From Marinobacter changyiensis (GTDB lineage Bacteria > Pseudomonadota > Gammaproteobacteria > Pseudomonadales > Oleiphilaceae), in contig NZ_VZZZ01000007.1 in the NCBI RefSeq assembly GCF_009193265.1, positions 62,001-126,000 of the forward strand: 64,000 nt of DNA. Reading direction: 5' to 3'. The position numbers and the translations under genes were made by a program. Positions 62,537 to 64,000 of the stretch are shown here, one piece after another; the stretch's first letter is position 1, and each line of letters starts with the position of its first letter. The notes under the pieces were generated by a model. The model saw only the letters and a program-made list of their open reading frames with translations. It made no database searches and was not told the origin of the DNA.

Positions 62537-62731
62537 GCCAACCCCTGTTAATTTCCTGATTTTTCAACTAACTTTTAAAGTCAGATCGCGCCACTGGTCA
62601 AGCTGACGGTACTTCCGGTACTGTAAACGTAAGTCACCATGCTCTCCACTACCGATTCGGGGCTACCGCACCAGACCATGCTACCATACCGAAATTCCCT
62701 GAACCCCGAACACCAGCTCTCGCATCTACCG

Positions 62732-63826
62732 ATGTCAGGCATTATCAAGCACCGCATCAAGTGGCTGTTCGGCTTGCTGGCATTGCTGATTGTGCTCCAG
62801 ACCCTGCTCCTGGTGGCGGTTGAAGATCTCACGGCTTTCCAGGCCTTCTATCTGACCACCACCACTCTGGCCACCGTGGGCTATGGCGACCTGTCCCCGC
62901 AGACCGTGGCTGGCAGGGCCAGCACCATTGTGGTGATGTACGGTTTTGGTATTACGTTGCTGACACTGATCGTGAGTGACTTTATCGAATTCCGCTTCTA
63001 TAAGCGGGAACGCATACTGACCGGACGCTGGGTATACGACATGAAAGACCACATCATTATCATCAACACACCGCGTCAGGGGGGCGAGCAGTACTTCTCC
63101 AGACTTGCGTCCCAGATTCGCGCTGTGCCGAACTACGAGACCATACCCATCCAGATTCTGACCCAACAGTTTCCCAATGGTCTGCCACCGGAGCTCAGGG
63201 ATGTCGGTCTCACCCATTTCCATGGTTCCGGGAGTGACCCGGCAGCTCTGAAAGCGGTGCATGCGGGCGGCGCCAGGCACATCATCCTGCTTGCCGCCGA
63301 CGAAACTGATTCGGCATCCGACAGCCTGTCGTTTGATATTGCCCACCGCCTGTCGGAATCCAAACTCAGCAGTCGTTTAACGGTCGAGGTCGTCAGCGAC
63401 CAGAATCGGCCACGCTTTAAAGCGCTGGGCGTTGCCACAATTATCCGGCCGGTCAGAACTTACCCTGAAATCATGGTGCGGGCAGTGATATCGCCAGGCT
63501 CCGAAAAGGTACTGGAAGACCTGTTCAACTATCAGCAGGACCATCCCCACCGCTATGACATTGAACTGGACGACCTGACCTGGTCCGATATCGTAAGCGC
63601 ACTGATACGGCACAGTATCGGTACCGCTCTGGCCTACATCGACCACAATGGCGAAGTGGTCTGTCACCCGGAGCCCACGGAAGAGGTGGAGGGCAAAGGC
63701 CTGATCGTGCTGGTGAAATCGACCGAGACCCCGGAAGTGGAGGTATTGATAGAAGCGCTGGACCGCTACCGTGCCTTCATCGCCAAGTGGCATGACATGC
63801 AGAACAACGCAAAGGATATGCCCTGA
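62732..63826 (+). CDS. Voltage-independent potassium channel with RCK-type regulatory domain
   Basis: A two-helix potassium channel protein. Helix one lies at about 8-28 (IKWLFGLLALLIVLQTLLLV). The pore helix and selectivity filter TVGYGDLSP follow near 45-53, with helix two at about 60-80. A large C-terminal cytoplasmic Rossmann (RCK/TrkA_N-like) domain contains DHIIIINTPRQGGEQYF and HIILLAADETDSASDSLSFD. I prefer ATG 62732 (MSGIIKHRIKWLF); ATG 62678 or 62639 would add an N-terminal extension. The gene is divergent from glnE. It regulates membrane potential or osmotic balance by analogy. Confidence 0.87.
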   Translation: MSGIIKHRIKWLFGLLALLIVLQTLLLVAVEDLTAFQAFYLTTTTLATVGYGDLSPQTVAGRASTIVVMYGFGITLLTLIVSDFIEFRFYKRERILTGRWVYDMKDHIIIINTPRQGGEQYFSRLASQIRAVPNYETIPIQILTQQFPNGLPPELRDVGLTHFHGSGSDPAALKAVHAGGARHIILLAADETDSASDSLSFDIAHRLSESKLSSRLTVEVVSDQNRPRFKALGVATIIRPVRTYPEIMVRAVISPGSEKVLEDLFNYQQDHPHRYDIELDDLTWSDIVSALIRHSIGTALAYIDHNGEVVCHPEPTEEVEGKGLIVLVKSTETPEVEVLIEALDRYRAFIAKWHDMQNNAKDMP

Positions 63827-63846
63827 GTAAGGTCCACTATAAACGC

Positions 63847-64000
63847 TTATGACCTGGCATTGAGCAATCCTGCCTGTAACTGGCCCAGCAACGGATTGCC
63901 AACCAGCGACCGGAGCGAAGCCCCCGAGGCAAGTGATTCCGCAAGCCACTCCCAGGCGGGCAGAACCCCGCCATGCTGTGCCCTGGACTTCACCTCCTGA
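63847..64000 (-). CDS. C-terminal fragment of an unidentified gene, cut by the window edge
   Basis: An open frame enters the window at base 64000 and ends at TAA 63847, giving about 50 residues ending LVGNPLLGQLQAGLLNARS. It is 21 bp beyond the stop of the convergent channel gene, as expected for a real gene end. The leucine/alanine-rich C-terminus has no recognisable motif, so no function is suggested. Confidence 0.5.
   Translation of the reverse strand, partial: QEVKSRAQHGGVLPAWEWLAESLASGASLRSLVGNPLLGQLQAGLLNARS

Noticed and set aside
1..64000. CRISPR arrays, tRNA or rRNA genes, insertion sequences
   Set aside because: No regularly spaced direct repeats, cloverleaf-like tRNA sequence, rRNA segments or transposase motifs were seen. 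The repetitive RHS and PKD regions are protein repeats.

Overview
The window looks like chromosomal DNA from a marine gammaproteobacterium close to Marinobacter. This is inferred from gene content, gene order and protein style; no search was run. Most of it is moderately GC-rich, dense core genome with short intergenic gaps and frequent ATGA/TAATG overlaps. Two stretches are visibly more AT-rich (about 36.2-37.7 kb and 51.7-56.1 kb) and look laterally acquired or rapidly exchanged. I found no tRNA, rRNA, CRISPR array or insertion sequence.

Layout. 0-4.2 kb, minus strand: type IV pilus assembly operon pilMNOPQ (pilQ is cut by the window edge). 4.4-6.9 kb: class A penicillin-binding protein mrcA. 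6.9-8.6 kb, minus: NADP-type malic enzyme and ribosomal protein L31. 8.9-15.9 kb, plus: priA, argS, a SPOR-domain protein, the hslVU protease behind a heat-shock-type promoter, and a DUF971 protein. 15.9-20.1 kb, minus: a patatin-like protein lacking the usual nucleophile serine, ptsP and rppH. 20.3-22.2 kb, plus: a SerB-like HAD phosphatase and an imelysin-like lipoprotein. 22.2-26.0 kb, minus: rlmI-like methyltransferase, gcvH, cpdA, a DUF1249 protein and an ADP-ribose pyrophosphatase.

26.0-37.7 kb is the main accessory region. After a 541-bp spacer holding a large palindromic element comes a tightly packed plus-strand operon. Its genes encode a secreted ChrB-like/rhodanese fusion, a six-helix haem-type membrane protein, a secreted beta-propeller, two secreted multi-Ig proteins (FlgD-type Ig and PKD domains), a small secreted helical protein, a Sec-exported RHS/YD-repeat protein with a glycine-rich tip, a four-helix membrane protein and a Sel1-repeat protein. 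I could not match this combination to any system I know, so it is the best candidate for something undescribed.

38.0-40.1 kb, minus: thiC under a TPP riboswitch. 40.2-41.6 kb: tolC.

41.7-58.5 kb is a lipopolysaccharide core/O-antigen locus. It has waaA; a plus-strand run with two LpxL-type acyltransferases, an ELM1-family protein, several glycosyltransferases and a YrbL-family protein; and a convergent minus-strand arm with a ParB-like hypothetical protein, a glycosyltransferase, an RfaY-like kinase, an O-antigen ligase/polymerase, a Stealth phosphotransferase and Kdo kinase. A GT9 heptosyltransferase and a DUF6165 protein follow. The locus is unusually rich in phosphate-transfer enzymes. 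58.6-64.0 kb holds ilvE, glnE, a potassium channel and the 3' end of an unidentified gene.
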